The translations under genes were made by a program, and so were the position numbers. Under the pieces are notes generated by a model. That model searched no databases, had not been told where the DNA came from, and saw only the letters and a list, made by a program, of their open reading frames with translations. This document shows positions 1 to 10,405 of a stretch of DNA of 64,000 nt, piece by piece. Origin of the DNA: Kryptolebias marmoratus (lineage: Eukaryota > Chordata > Actinopteri > Cyprinodontiformes > Rivulidae); the NCBI RefSeq assembly GCF_001649575.2, contig NC_051449.1, forward strand, positions 16,233,458 through 16,297,457, given 5' to 3'. The stretch's first letter is position 1; every line of letters begins with the position of its first letter.

Positions 1-364
1 TCAAAAAGAGGGAATTATTGAACAATAAAAAAATAAAGGTTTCAAAGTCAGTGCACAGATTAAATTGAACATAAAACAGAGGAATAAAAAACTTAGAAAT
101 CCTGTCACAAAAGACTTCAAGCCGGGCCAATTAAGCCTTATGCATCTGAGCCATTAAGCAAGGTAGTCACAGAGCTGACAGACAGTATGTGTAAACATAA
201 CTGGCCTCATGGCTTAAGTGTTTTAACTTTGGTGAGAGTCATCCCAAAGACGCTTGCTGACAACTAACAGATTGCACAAAACTTTTACACGCAAGGCCAT
301 GGGCAATATGCATTCCTTCAAGAAATACTGTGCTTTATTGTCTTTCTTATTGCTTACCTTTCAC
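1..364. other. Unassigned AT-rich non-coding DNA
   Basis: No open frame, RNA gene or repeat that I recognise. Base composition is typical of vertebrate intergenic or intronic DNA. Confidence 0.5.
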
Positions 365-650
365 CCATCCATCCATTTTCTTTAACCTCTTTTTCTTTCA
401 CTGGACAGGGGATACCCTGGAAGGGTTGCAAGTCTAATACAAAACCACATAGAGACAAATAAGTTAAACAACCCTTCACACTCATTCACACCTAGGGACA
501 ATTTAGAGTTACCAATTGATCTAACTTGTATGGTTTTGGTCTGCGGGAGGAAACCGGAGAGCCAGAAGTAAACTAATACATGTACAGGGAGAACATGCAA
601 ACTCCACTCAGAAAGGTCCCAGGCCAGGTGATCCAAGTTGCAGGTCACAA
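365..650 (+). repeat. Fish dispersed repeat, copy A
   Basis: Starts with the head CATCCATCCATTTTCTTTAA and continues with the body motifs ACCCTGGAAGGGTTGCAAG, CACACTCATTCACACCTAG, GGGACAATTTAGAGTTACC, GGGAGGAAACCGGAGAGCC and GGGAGAACATGCAAACTCCA. These occur in the same order in a repeat that is extremely common in teleost genomes. The stretch between head and body is shorter than I expect, suggesting an internal deletion. An open frame on the opposite strand (382-648) is the usual spurious translation of this repeat and is not a gene. The superfamily is uncertain; the GATG-type end fits mobilisation by a non-LTR retrotransposon, but that is inference. Confidence 0.8.
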
Positions 651-1645
651 AGGTCTTCTTTTGTTACACCTAAATTCTGATTCTGTTTTTGTTTGTGTTA
701 AACAGAAAATATTGCAACCTTTAGTGGTGGTTCGTAATGAAAAGTAGCCAGCAACTCAAGAACCTTGACTCACAATCTAGACTGTCAGTTTTCTGAGTTT
801 TGAATGTACTGCGCGAGGACTTTCATATATATAAAAAGGGATTTTAGGTTTGTAAGAGTTGGCTTTTATTGATAGTTAGACAAATAGAAACTGGCAACTT
901 TTGAAGGACTGCTTTTAAAAGGGTACAAGGACTCAAACTTTGTCTGTGCACCATCAAAAAAGAAGGACAATTGGTGTGTTTTTTTTAGATGACAAGTCTG
1001 GGGTTTTTTTTTTTATACATGGAAAATTTTTAAAATACTGTATTTTTAGGGCTCAAGCTGGTATCTGACCTGCTGTATCTAATGGTATATTTATTACCAG
1101 CCTTTTTTGTTTCCCTATTTGCTGAATATTATTTAGGAGCGCACACTGTTCCTAACTTAAGCCAGAAATAACAGTAACAGAAATATAAAATGTGTTGTGG
1201 TAAAATGTCATGCAGCGAGCCTTTACCCTTAGGCTATAAAGTCTACTATAAATATTCTACATGTTCAGGTCCAGGTCCAAAGGCTGGCTAGAGTCATACA
1301 GTTTTCTAACAGACCCATAGTGCCGGAATATTTTAGTACTAATACAGTCAAATAAAGCCCTTAACACTGCCAATAATACATTTTTCATTGAATATTAGTG
1401 GAAAATGTTTCTTTCCTTTACACAGCAGCCTGCAGCTACCTGCGGTAATATATTAAAAGGAATCAGATCTTTTTTCTTACCAGCAGCAGCAGTTCTGCAG
1501 TGGCTTGTTTTGCAGTGAAGTTAACTGAAATGTAAATATTTGAAAAATAATTTAAAATCATTGATTTGTATCAGGTGTAAGGGCAATGATCCCAGAGTAC
1601 AGACTCCTCTTAATAAAAGCAAAAAACAATTCATTATTATTTAAT
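651..1645. other. Unassigned non-coding DNA with T-runs
   Basis: No gene recognised. It contains a TATA-like string TATATATAAAAAGGG (826-840), T-runs near 978-986 and 1001-1012, and a short CAG-triplet stretch near 1482-1492. The TATA-like string has no supporting downstream frame. Confidence 0.45.
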
Positions 1646-1661
1646 GGGGGGGGGGGGGGGG
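1646..1661 (+). repeat. G16 homopolymer
   Basis: Sixteen consecutive G residues on the plus strand, immediately before the proposed LTR edge at 1664. Long G runs are rare in AT-rich vertebrate DNA and can form quadruplexes; the exact length may be a sequencing estimate. Confidence 0.9.
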
Positions 1662-1663
1662 CT

Positions 1664-2070
1664 GACATGGCAGCAAACCTTACAACAAAAATAACTTAAC
1701 ACTCAGGATGGCAAGGAAACAGGAGCGACCTGACTGTGGCATGAAAATCAACAATAAACCAGCAAGGATGGGATAGAAGTGACTGAACATAAAGGACTGA
1801 GGGAAGATTCACAACAGCTGAGACTAACAGGTAACGGGGAACAGGTGAAGTGGGCGTAGCAGGCTGACTGGAAAAACACTGAGGAGATCAACAGAGGGAA
1901 CGTGAATAGTTGCACAAGGGACAAGGAGGGCACAGAGAGCAGAACTACACAAGAATATATAATAGAAACACGAGGAACAAACTTAAAACACAAGGATCGC
2001 AAGAACATAAAAAACACGAAAATCAAACACAGGAGATCAAAAAATAACTCAAAATACCCAAACCCTGACA
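1664..2070 (-). mobile_element. Possible solo LTR of a Gypsy-like retrotransposon
   Basis: On the minus strand the block begins TGTCAGGGTTTGGG and ends at CCATGTCA, giving the TG...CA termini expected of an LTR of about 407 bp. It is strongly pyrimidine-rich on the minus strand, with GTGTTT and CTCAG-rich text that resembles Ty3/Gypsy LTRs common in fish. I see no flanking polypurine tract, primer-binding site or gag-pol, so a solo LTR is the most that can be said. No convincing target-site duplication is visible; the left flank is a G homopolymer. The frames at 1748-2128 (minus) and 1902-2105 (plus) fall inside it and look spurious. Confidence 0.4.
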
Positions 2071-2273
2071 ATTTGATCTTTGTAAAACAGCATCTAATAC
2101 ACTGAAAAGGTATCATCCCCTGTTTCATATAAATACATTATCATTTTGTTAGTTGTTTCTAATTTTTAAAAGAATGGTAAAAGATTTTGTTGTGTTTGTT
2201 TTTTCCTGTGTTGCTATATGTTACTGTCTTCTTCTTAACACTATGATGAGCTTTTTAAAGTTTCAAAAGTGTT

Positions 2274-2516
2274 TTATTCTATTTTTATTTCTTTGTTGCT
2301 TATTAGTCTGAGCTGCCTCCGTGGTGTTTGTCCCATGATAATGCTCCAGATGTTTTCAGTGGTTGACACTTCTGGATTGCAGACAGGTTCATTAAGCAGC
2401 TTTTTTTTTAAAGCCACAGAGCTGTTGTAATACACGCAGAGTGTGCTCTGGCACTGTTCTTCACTGAAGAAGATTTCTTTTGGAAAGGCAAGGACATTAC
2501 AGATGTCTGATGCCAT
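2274..2516 (-). pseudogene. Decayed Tc1/mariner transposase C-terminus
   Basis: The minus-strand frame of 80 residues starts with a real ATG (2514-2516) but looks like a relic. Around residues 44-57 it reads PVCNPEVSTTENIW, which fits the 'SPDLSPIENVW' block that surrounds the third catalytic acidic residue of Tc1/mariner DDE transposases. It is followed by a basic stretch, with RRQLR where the family has an Arg-rich segment. The first two catalytic aspartates and the DNA-binding domain are absent, and the rest of the frame is not recognisable. The assignment rests on one short motif and could be wrong. Confidence 0.4.
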
Positions 2517-3454
2517 GTGCTCACATTTACCCCTGTATCACTGCAAATGATGTTAAACTATGTGCCGATATCAAAGAATGATCCTCCTCTTCTTGTCCCA
2601 GTAGATCGGCCATGAACTTCAGATAGAATTTAAAATATTCAATTAAACTCATCAAATCACAGGACTTTTTTAAACCCAAATTGCATCAATTCTTATTCAT
2701 TTAAGAAAACCTACTTCTAATTTCAAACTCTCAAATAGATTTTTTTTTTTAAATTAAATCTCAGTATCATCATTTTCCATGCTATATTTGCTATTAGTCA
2801 AACATTTGGCTGAGATTCTTTGCATCTATGTTTTTATTATTATTTATACTTTTTAGGTAGAGATTCAGTATGAAACTGTAATCCATCAGTCCATCCTATA
2901 TGCAGCAGCAGACCATTTCACCTCTGGAAAAATAAATTAATTAATACGGCTAAAACCTATAATCCGAGTGTTATTGTCTGAGGCAGGCAGAGCCAATAAA
3001 GGGAATGTGAGAAACCCTTTTCTAACAAATTAAACCACAAAAATCCACTGAAGTCTGCAGATTAAGTGAGCTTTGTTCTATGTGGAAAAGCTAAAACCAT
3101 TCCAACGCTAATCTGTCAGAGGAGTCTGTTGATTAATAAAATTGATTTATATTTGTATGCAGTCTATAAACAACTGTATGCGTAATAAAAGTGAAATTTA
3201 TTATTAAAAAGTTACCACTTACGAGTTTATTTTTGGGACAGCTCCCAGAAAAGCGTGCAAAGCTTAGTTTAAGATATGCCTTGAAGGTGGTGAGGACTGT
3301 GGGAAGGGCAGAGTCGAAGGTGAACACAATTAGATGTGTGTTGGAGTCATTAGGCAAAAAGAAATAGACAGTAGAGCCGGATAGAGGAAGAGCTGACTTC
3401 TAAAAAAAAAGAGGAATAAATGATGGGATAGACTTGTAGAAAGAGCTGAGAGGA
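2517..3454. other. Unassigned AT-rich non-coding DNA
   Basis: AT-rich with T-runs (2741-2750) and TAATTAAT text near 2935-2944. A minus-strand frame at 3133-3357 has no family signature. Confidence 0.45.
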
Positions 3455-4015
3455 GAAGATTATAAATAGCGCATAATGGGTGTGACAAGGAGGAGAACAA
3501 ACAGTGAAGGTGCTGGGGAGAGGAGGCGAACGCTAGAGAAGCTGTTATGTGGCGGCAGCAGAGAAGATCGGAGGAGGTGTGGGTGGAGGTGTTGGAGGAG
3601 ATGTCATCTGTCTCCCTGAGGAGGAGACAGGGTGATAAATGTCCTCTCCTTGTTCAGTCACCAGACAATTACAGACAGACATGTAGCAGATGTCTGCTAA
3701 CTCCAAAAGGTCTGTCTCCTGCACGCTGAAATGAATCTACTTTTGTTTCTGTACGGAAAAGCATTTCTTCTGTAATTGTTTATCAATTTGACACTGAAAA
3801 TGTGTCTGCATGAAAGAATCATTTTGCCCAGGAAGACAGAAGAAGGACCTCGTCCAGCTCATCAGGTCTAATGAAGGGGAACGGCACTTGCAGCATAACT
3901 TGGAGCTGGAGCTGAGAAACAGATTGTCCGGCTGCTCTGCCACGAAACTGGATGATATCGAACCTCGTCAGCACAATCACGGACATCCAGCCTAATCAGA
4001 AAATGCAGAGCCAAC
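3455..4015 (+). other. GC-raised patch with two short frames, unassigned
   Basis: Composition here is clearly less AT-rich than either flank, with purine-rich GGAGGAG text. A TATA-like TTATAAATAG lies at about 3460-3470. Two ATG-started plus frames occur, 3547-3729 (60 codons) and 3810-3995 (61 codons); the second has an acidic-Leu stretch LELELRNRLSG. Neither resembles a family I know and no splice pair clearly joins them. It could be an old retrocopy, an lncRNA exon or chance. Confidence 0.2.
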
Positions 4016-4680
4016 GGTGTACGAGTCTACTTGCAGCAAGATTATGTGACAAAGAGGAAGAACTTCTTGTTTTGAGACATTTTGAATCAAGTTTCACAAA
4101 CCTTTGAAAATGAGATGAAGCAGTGGGGTATTTGAGTGTGTCATATTTGGCAAGACAAACTCTGATCAGCGTTGCATGCTTTCCACCATTTTAAAACTAT
4201 TTTATGTATTACCACCTTAACTAAATGTGACATTCAAGAAACTACATCAAGGCATCAAAACAGCTGTGGATCTGTGGAAGAAGAAAAGGTTCTCATTGGC
4301 GCACCATTGTGGACCTATAAACAAGCTACACAAACCTGATGTGTACACATTAAACAACCTGAGTAGACTCATGAATAATTAGTCCTGATAAAAAATGCAG
4401 TGGACCTGAGCAGACCCTAACAGAAAGCATAAACACGTGTATCAGCAAGATGTTCTATCAATTATTCACCATTGGCAGTGGATAATAACAATAATCTAAG
4501 AACCAGTGTAGTGTCAAATAAACAATAATTTGTTTGCATTTTTTAATGATAAATTGGAACTTTGCTCTCTCCAGATTTGAATTGAGAAAGCTCTTCTGAC
4601 TGGAAGCAAAACATCTTCATTAAAGAATAGAAGTGCAGTTATTGTTGTCTTTTTTTTTATGTATCTTTTGGATATGCCAT
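4016..4680. other. Unassigned AT-rich non-coding DNA
   Basis: No recognisable gene or repeat. Confidence 0.45.
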
Positions 4681-4751
4681 ATATGTGTGTGTATGGATGT
4701 ATATATATATGTATATACTGTATATACAGAGAGAGAGAGAGAGAGAGAGAA
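4681..4751 (+). repeat. Compound TG/TA/GA microsatellite
   Basis: TGTG text grades into (TA)n with TATATA blocks, then into a pure (GA)12 run at 4728-4751. Frames crossing it on both strands translate the repeat (Glu-Arg and Ser-Leu runs) and are not genes. Confidence 0.9.
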
Positions 4752-6596
4752 ACTTCATAATAAAAAACTGGCAAAGAAGTGCTATTTTTTTAAAATAAGG
4801 CTCTGTAAACTCTGGACGAGGAATACGGAACAAAAAACTGTTGACAAACTGACAGTGTGCAGAACAAGAAGAGAAGAATAATTAAAAAACATTCATCATT
4901 AGGAACTACCACCTTCAGCTTTAGAAGCATGCTGGAGAATTTATTTTGCAGAAAGAAAAAATATTAATTACAGCAAGTTTAAAATAATGAATGCACTGAA
5001 ATGCCAAGCAAATAGCTTCACGGACAAATGAGGAACTTTCCAAAGTATAACTTCATCTCTTCTTTACTGATAGACATCATTTACTATTTTGATTAAAGGG
5101 TTTCACTGTAGCCTCAAGATAGTTTGTCACATTTCAGAACTCACCCATCATTAAATCAAGGCTTAATTCAAGTAATAACCATATTTTCATGCCCACATAA
5201 AATATTTGAAATGTCACATAGAGCATAATTCAGATGTTTGCAAAGAAAAGTTGGATCTCAGTGACTTATTTATTTCCTCAAACATATTCACAAAAACTAG
5301 GCAGGAAACTTTAAATCTGTTGTCTGTGAAACAGCTGCTTCTTGTTTTCCTCATTTATTAAAACAGCTGTTATAGGCCATGTTATTTTAAAGAGGAAACC
5401 AGAAGATATCATAAGATCTAAGTGTATTTTAATCAGCTTATGGTTAAACAACTTAGTGAAAGAAAAAGCAAGCAGTAGGTTGAGTTGTAAAATGTTCTTT
5501 TTTTTCCTTAAATGTAAATGATTTGTATGGGATCCTGTCCTGCATCCCTTAAAATTAATTAGGTTTGAATGAAAATATGAAGCAAATCTAACTTTAATTA
5601 AAGCTTTAACTTGCAATATATTCATACACTGGTCACAGCATATTTTCAATAATGTGTTTCAGTTGAACATAATTTAAAAAGTTATCAGTAACTTGATCTG
5701 AAAGTCAAGATTAGAGACTTTTATTGTATGTTTTTGAGCTGATTCAGAATGAAGCAGATCTGGTGTCAAAATGGGTCAATCCCAAATCATTTCCATAAGC
5801 AGCTCAACAGTTTTCTGTTTTGTTTTTTTCCCACATGAGACAGCTGTAGATAAGATACATTAAAAAACTGATCTCATATTGACTTACAGGAAGAGTTAAA
5901 TTGATAAATCAAGCTGTCAGACCCGAGCAGTGGCCTCATTTCATCCTTTGGGTTTCTTATTGTTATTTAATACGCATTTAGATTCTCTGAAAAAGATTAC
6001 CCAGGGAGACAACGACTGACATGCCCTGAAGTACAATCGACAAGGCAGTTGTGATCCATTATGTATTGCAGCCCTCCCTGTGATGCTCTGTATTTTCTAA
6101 TCATGTCCTACATGATCCATTTCGGGTCTTGCCACTTGAATACCCACTCTTCTCCACAGAAATTTAATCCAGCTCTCAGCCAGTCAAGGTCATCCCACAG
6201 ATGAGATTTAAACATTTTATTCTCCTTGTTGGGAACACGTGGGGGAGGAGGTGCTGGAGCAGAAGGTTAGCCAGCCTGGTACCATCATCGCTCTCCTTCC
6301 TTTTCATCACTTCCCCTCCCCTCGCTTCATACCTTGGGCTTTGCTTCTGCCAGGAAACAAAAGAGCAACACAGACACATTAACTTTGTTTTTGTTTCCAA
6401 ACAGTAAACAGCCTTTTTTGTCCCCTGTAGATTTTTCCTACTACCCAATTCTCAAAATGTTCTTCCAATTGAAAATTAATAGATTTATTTCTGTTCTGCA
6501 CATTTTAACTTGTGTGAGGCGTTATGTGCTTATTTATTTATGACAGATTGTTTTATTTGTTTTGCCAGACAGATTATTAAACAGATAGGCAAGAAA
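4752..6596. other. Unassigned AT-rich non-coding DNA
   Basis: Long AT-rich stretch with no recognisable gene. A less AT-rich patch at about 6225-6330 carries GGGGGAGGAGG followed by a C/T-rich run; frames on both strands there lack a family signature. Confidence 0.45.
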
Positions 6597-6648
6597 AAAA
6601 ATCATTAAGAAATGGAAGGAATATGGGACGTGTAGATCTACCAAGATT
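6597..6648 (+). mobile_element. Short Tc1-like transposase fragment
   Basis: The plus strand reads I-I-K-K-W-K-E-Y-G-T from 6601. This is the end of the first helix-turn-helix of the fish Tc1 transposase family also seen at about 33.5 kb in this window. Only about 50 bases are recognisable, followed by TCTACCAAG as in the same family. Everything before and after is unrelated or too decayed. Confidence 0.5.
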
Positions 6649-8489
6649 TAAATAGAATATTTACATCTTCAAAAAAGGCTGCCCTAATGGTGCCATAAAT
6701 GTCATGGAAACAGCATGAGTTTTATTTGGTGTGTGTGGGGGGATTTTTTGCAGGTGGTTGAATAAAAGCTGTTAAAAAGGAAGTTTTTTTTCACAGATAT
6801 AAAGTTTACACAATTTAAAGTGAAGTTAGTAAGGAAAATTCAAGCTAAGATCAACACTTGGTGTCCCATATATCCGGCTTTTTTCTGTTGTGCTTGATTC
6901 GTGCAGATACGCACTAAATCAAGTGGAAAGGTTTGAAAAGTTGCTTTTCACTATTTGAGATTTCAGTGACACAGCAAAAAAGCCAAAACAAAACAAGGAC
7001 TCATTAATCTCACACAGCTAAATATAATCCCTTTCTTTATTGTTTTATAAGTGTTCTTTGCATATAAGATTTAACACCTGCTGTGTTAAACTGAATATTG
7101 GATTTACCTTTGTGTGTTATTATTGGATCTGTCCCTCCACTCTACAGTGCCATCACCAGCTTCCTCTGGTACAATTAAGTTTGTCAACACTGATGAGCTG
7201 GTCGGCCATTTGTCCTGACTACACGGCCCATCTGCTGCTCTGACTTCCTTCTACATCTTTATCCTGTTTCTCTGTCTCTCTCTCTATCTCATTCTGTGTC
7301 TTTCAGTCTTGTGTTTCTTAGTTATATGTAATTACAGCTGATGATCCTGAAGTAGAAAAATCCATTTTTTATTGGTCTTATGACAACTGGAAACAGGTTA
7401 TTTCATCCTTAGTTCCAGTTCGCTGAGTTCACTTTGTTGGTGCACAAACAAATACCATTCATAATTGATGACTGTGGCTTTTATTGGATATTGATGAGCT
7501 AATCCAGTCTTATTGTGATATTAGCAATTCTATAAATAGCGTTAATTTCTCTGGGGATTTGTATAAACCGGCTAACTATAGGGGTTTGCTGGACCCAGCC
7601 ATGCTTCTTTCATTACCAAAGGATTAAGCTTCTGTGTACTGTTCATTTACAATAACGTGTGTGTGTGCGTGAGTGTTTTTGAAGGCAGTTTTTGAAAGTA
7701 TAAAGTCCAGCTGCTCGATGATTTAATGAGGACACAAGACAGAAATATCTTGTCCACAGAGAGACCGGAAGCTAGAAGGAAAGAGTGAGGGGGAAACAAG
7801 ACAGGAAGCAATCAAGGACATTTGGAGAAGTATCTGTAAAGTCAGATGGGATGTCTTAGTGGTAAATCCATGTCCTTACCCTAGTGTCTTCACAAACGTC
7901 TAAAAGCAGCAGCTTTGCCAGCTCCATAATCTTGTCTTGAGCTATTTTAGTTTCCAACCAAGGGACTTAAGTGAGATCTGTGTGTTTTGATGCAGCAGGA
8001 TTCATCTTTCTGTGGAGGATTTGTATTTGTGTGCTAATTTTACTATTGTTGCATCATATATTCCTTTAGGTTTTTTTCTATTGTAATGACAAAGCAATAT
8101 AAAACACGATTTCCCACGTCAGATAAGCATTAATTAAACATTCTTTATTAAGACAGAATCATCACTTAATTTGCAACTTTTACAATAAAAAAGAAAACAG
8201 CTTCTCTTTTATAAATAGAAAAAAAAACCTTTTTCTTTCAATTGCCGATGCTGAATTATGTTTTCCACTTTTGGAAAGTTGGTATCATGTTGATTATGCA
8301 TCACTCTTTCTTCTTGTCAGATAGCTCATGTCACTTTGATTTCCACTTGTCTGCAAAAATGGAGGCACAAGATGTGACAAATATTTCTAATGTAAAATGA
8401 GATTATTTAAAAACAAAAAAAGTCTGATGAGACAAAACTTTACATATTTGTAAAAAATCAAGTTTAATCATGAGTAGTTCAACAATATT
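6649..8489. other. Unassigned non-coding DNA
   Basis: AT-rich with a short CT-rich stretch at about 7262-7290 and (TG)n-like text at about 7657-7674. The frame at 7040-7243 has no recognisable domain. Confidence 0.45.
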
Positions 8490-8545
8490 CTGCAACCCCT
8501 TCACAGGAGGAAGCGGGTATAAAAAATGAATGGATAGATGGATAG
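8490..8545 (-). repeat. Head fragment of the fish dispersed repeat (reverse orientation)
   Basis: Plus-strand text GCAACCCCTTCACAGGAGG, AAGCGGGTATAAAAAATGAA and TGGATAGATGGATAG is the reverse complement of the ATCCATCCATTTTCT-type head and the 'CCGCTTATCC...GGGTCGC' segment of the repeat seen at 365-650. The GGAT tail has accumulated GGATAGAT substitutions. Confidence 0.65.
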
Positions 8546-9633
8546 TTTAACAAGCCTAACAAATAAGCTACTGCTGCAGATAAAAACCCATTATGTTGGT
8601 GCAGATGGAAGTTCTTTTCACTTTATTACACTCATAAACAACAATGACTGGAAACAAAAGAATGATGTGGGTTATTTTAATTGTACCTACTTTTTTATTG
8701 GTAAATAAGGTTTTAAAAGGAGCTTTGCAAGCGTTGACACTCTAGAAACTGAAATATATCAATATCATATAAACCCTACTATATCATTTATTGATTAGAA
8801 TAAATTATGGGGACATGTATGAAAAAAAATCAATGCATGTTTCTGCAGAATGTTACCAGCTGCAGACACATGTAATTGCATACAGTTTCACCTTACATGA
8901 GTGCTGAAATACAACTGGCAGCTAGAATTCATTAGATGTTATTCCATGTTCAGTGTAGGGATTGCTTCTCAAACAGGGTCTCAGTAAAAGCTCTTCTTTG
9001 TCTGGTTTAAAATCCCTGGACAGAATGTACGTAAACATGACAGTCAAAGGAATTTCTGAATGAAGTGCAAAGCAAATAAAGCTTCGGTTCGAACTACTTC
9101 TTAGATAGACTTTAGAGAAAATAAACATCTTACAAATGATAAACCAGTCAGATAAGGACACTTTGTTGGCTAATTTATCGACTCTGTAACTTTAAATGAT
9201 TTACATACTTTAAATCTTTTCTTTTTAGCGTCCTATAATTAGATTTATTTTTTCTCATAATCAACACGCTTGGTGTGTTTTACAGTGGAATAGATTGCCA
9301 AGTCAGGGCTCTTTTCACACATTCTTGCCATCCGGCACATCCAGTCTGGCAGTGTGCTTAAACTCCAATCTGTCAGCTTCCTTTTAACACATTGGAAAAT
9401 AAAGTTACTGGCAACCTTCAGATTCCACTCTTACAAGCTGTGGTTGATACTTTCGTGAACTTTTAAGTTTTAGCACCATCATTAGACCCCATGTAATCTA
9501 AAAGCATTGGTCTGGTGTTGGCTACTTGCAGATAATTGGAGAATGATCTAAAAGAAATAGCTGCTCGAGTATTGATTTTATGGTTTTTGAAACATTCAAT
9601 AATTACTTTTTTGAGCGTAACTGTCTTGTGTTT
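8546..9633. other. Unassigned AT-rich non-coding DNA
   Basis: No gene recognised. The minus-strand frame at 8922-9161 has no family signature. Confidence 0.45.
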
Positions 9634-9690
9634 CAAGAGATATTTTGCTTACAGAGACAGACAGTCACACACACACAATAGACAGCTATC
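9634..9690 (+). repeat. Tail of the modular dispersed repeat
   Basis: TTTCAAGAGATATTTTGCTT followed by ACAGAGACAGACAGTCACAC matches the GATATTTTGCTAACAGACAGACAAA tail of the copy at 19745-20035. Only the tail is recognisable here. Confidence 0.5.
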
Positions 9691-10375
9691 TGCATGGCTT
9701 CCAACCTTTTATGGCAGCAGGCAGCAAAAAGAACATATAAGCTTTCCATCTGCTGAGACACCTATCTTCTTCGATGCACTTATATCATCCCCCTCGTTGT
9801 TAACTTCATGCTGCAGACAGCTAATTTTACAAGTTTAGTGAAGAGAAAGAGAGACAAGAAGCGCGGGTAGCAGATGAACTTGCTCCTTTAAACAATCTGC
9901 GTGGCCTTTTGGTCTACAAACTCTACATCAGCCTGCACTCGTGACCTCTGTAGCGCTGCTGTACTAACCTACAGCTGTCTTTAACGCTCCAGTTGAGTTT
10001 CTGTCATTTTCATTGCTGCTGAGCTGTTTATTTATGTTCCATAATGTTCTAATTTTCTGTCTGCTCAAAAAATAAATGTTATCCTGTCCAGTCGAATTCA
10101 GTGTCAAAAACAATGACATGAAGATGTTTTTAGGTCAAACCAAATCAGCAGCGATTTCTTACTTCATGCTCTTGTGTAATTGCACCCATCTTGTTTTCCA
10201 AAAAAAGAACACTGGTGATAAAAAGCAATATCATAAGTTTGTGCAGTTTATACCACCTGTATACCACCTACATATGTTTCCAGGCACACACCTTTCTGTG
10301 CCTTGGTTCTCTAGCTACCTCAGCAGTTTACAATATGGCTCCTCCTCCACTACAGGAACTCTGCATTCTTTGGGT
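9691..10375. other. Unassigned non-coding DNA
   Basis: Frames at 9536-9838 and 10076-10411 are open for about 100 codons but show no domain, no signal and no conserved motif. They are probably chance. Confidence 0.4.
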
Positions 10376-10405
10376 TTGGTAATCAAGGGTACTCTTGATT
10401 ACCAA
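10376..10405 (+). other. Perfect 12-bp inverted repeat (hairpin)
   Basis: Left arm TTGGTAATCAAG (10376-10387), six-base spacer GGTACT, right arm CTTGATTACCAA (10394-10405). There is no T-run after it and no gene upstream, so it is not a bacterial-type terminator. The function is unknown. Confidence 0.85.

Noticed and set aside
382..648. Minus-strand frame of 88 codons
   Set aside because: It is the antisense of the common fish dispersed repeat.
826..840. TATATATAAAAAGGG as a promoter
   Set aside because: No downstream frame, start-site context or GC rise; AT-rich DNA gives such strings often.
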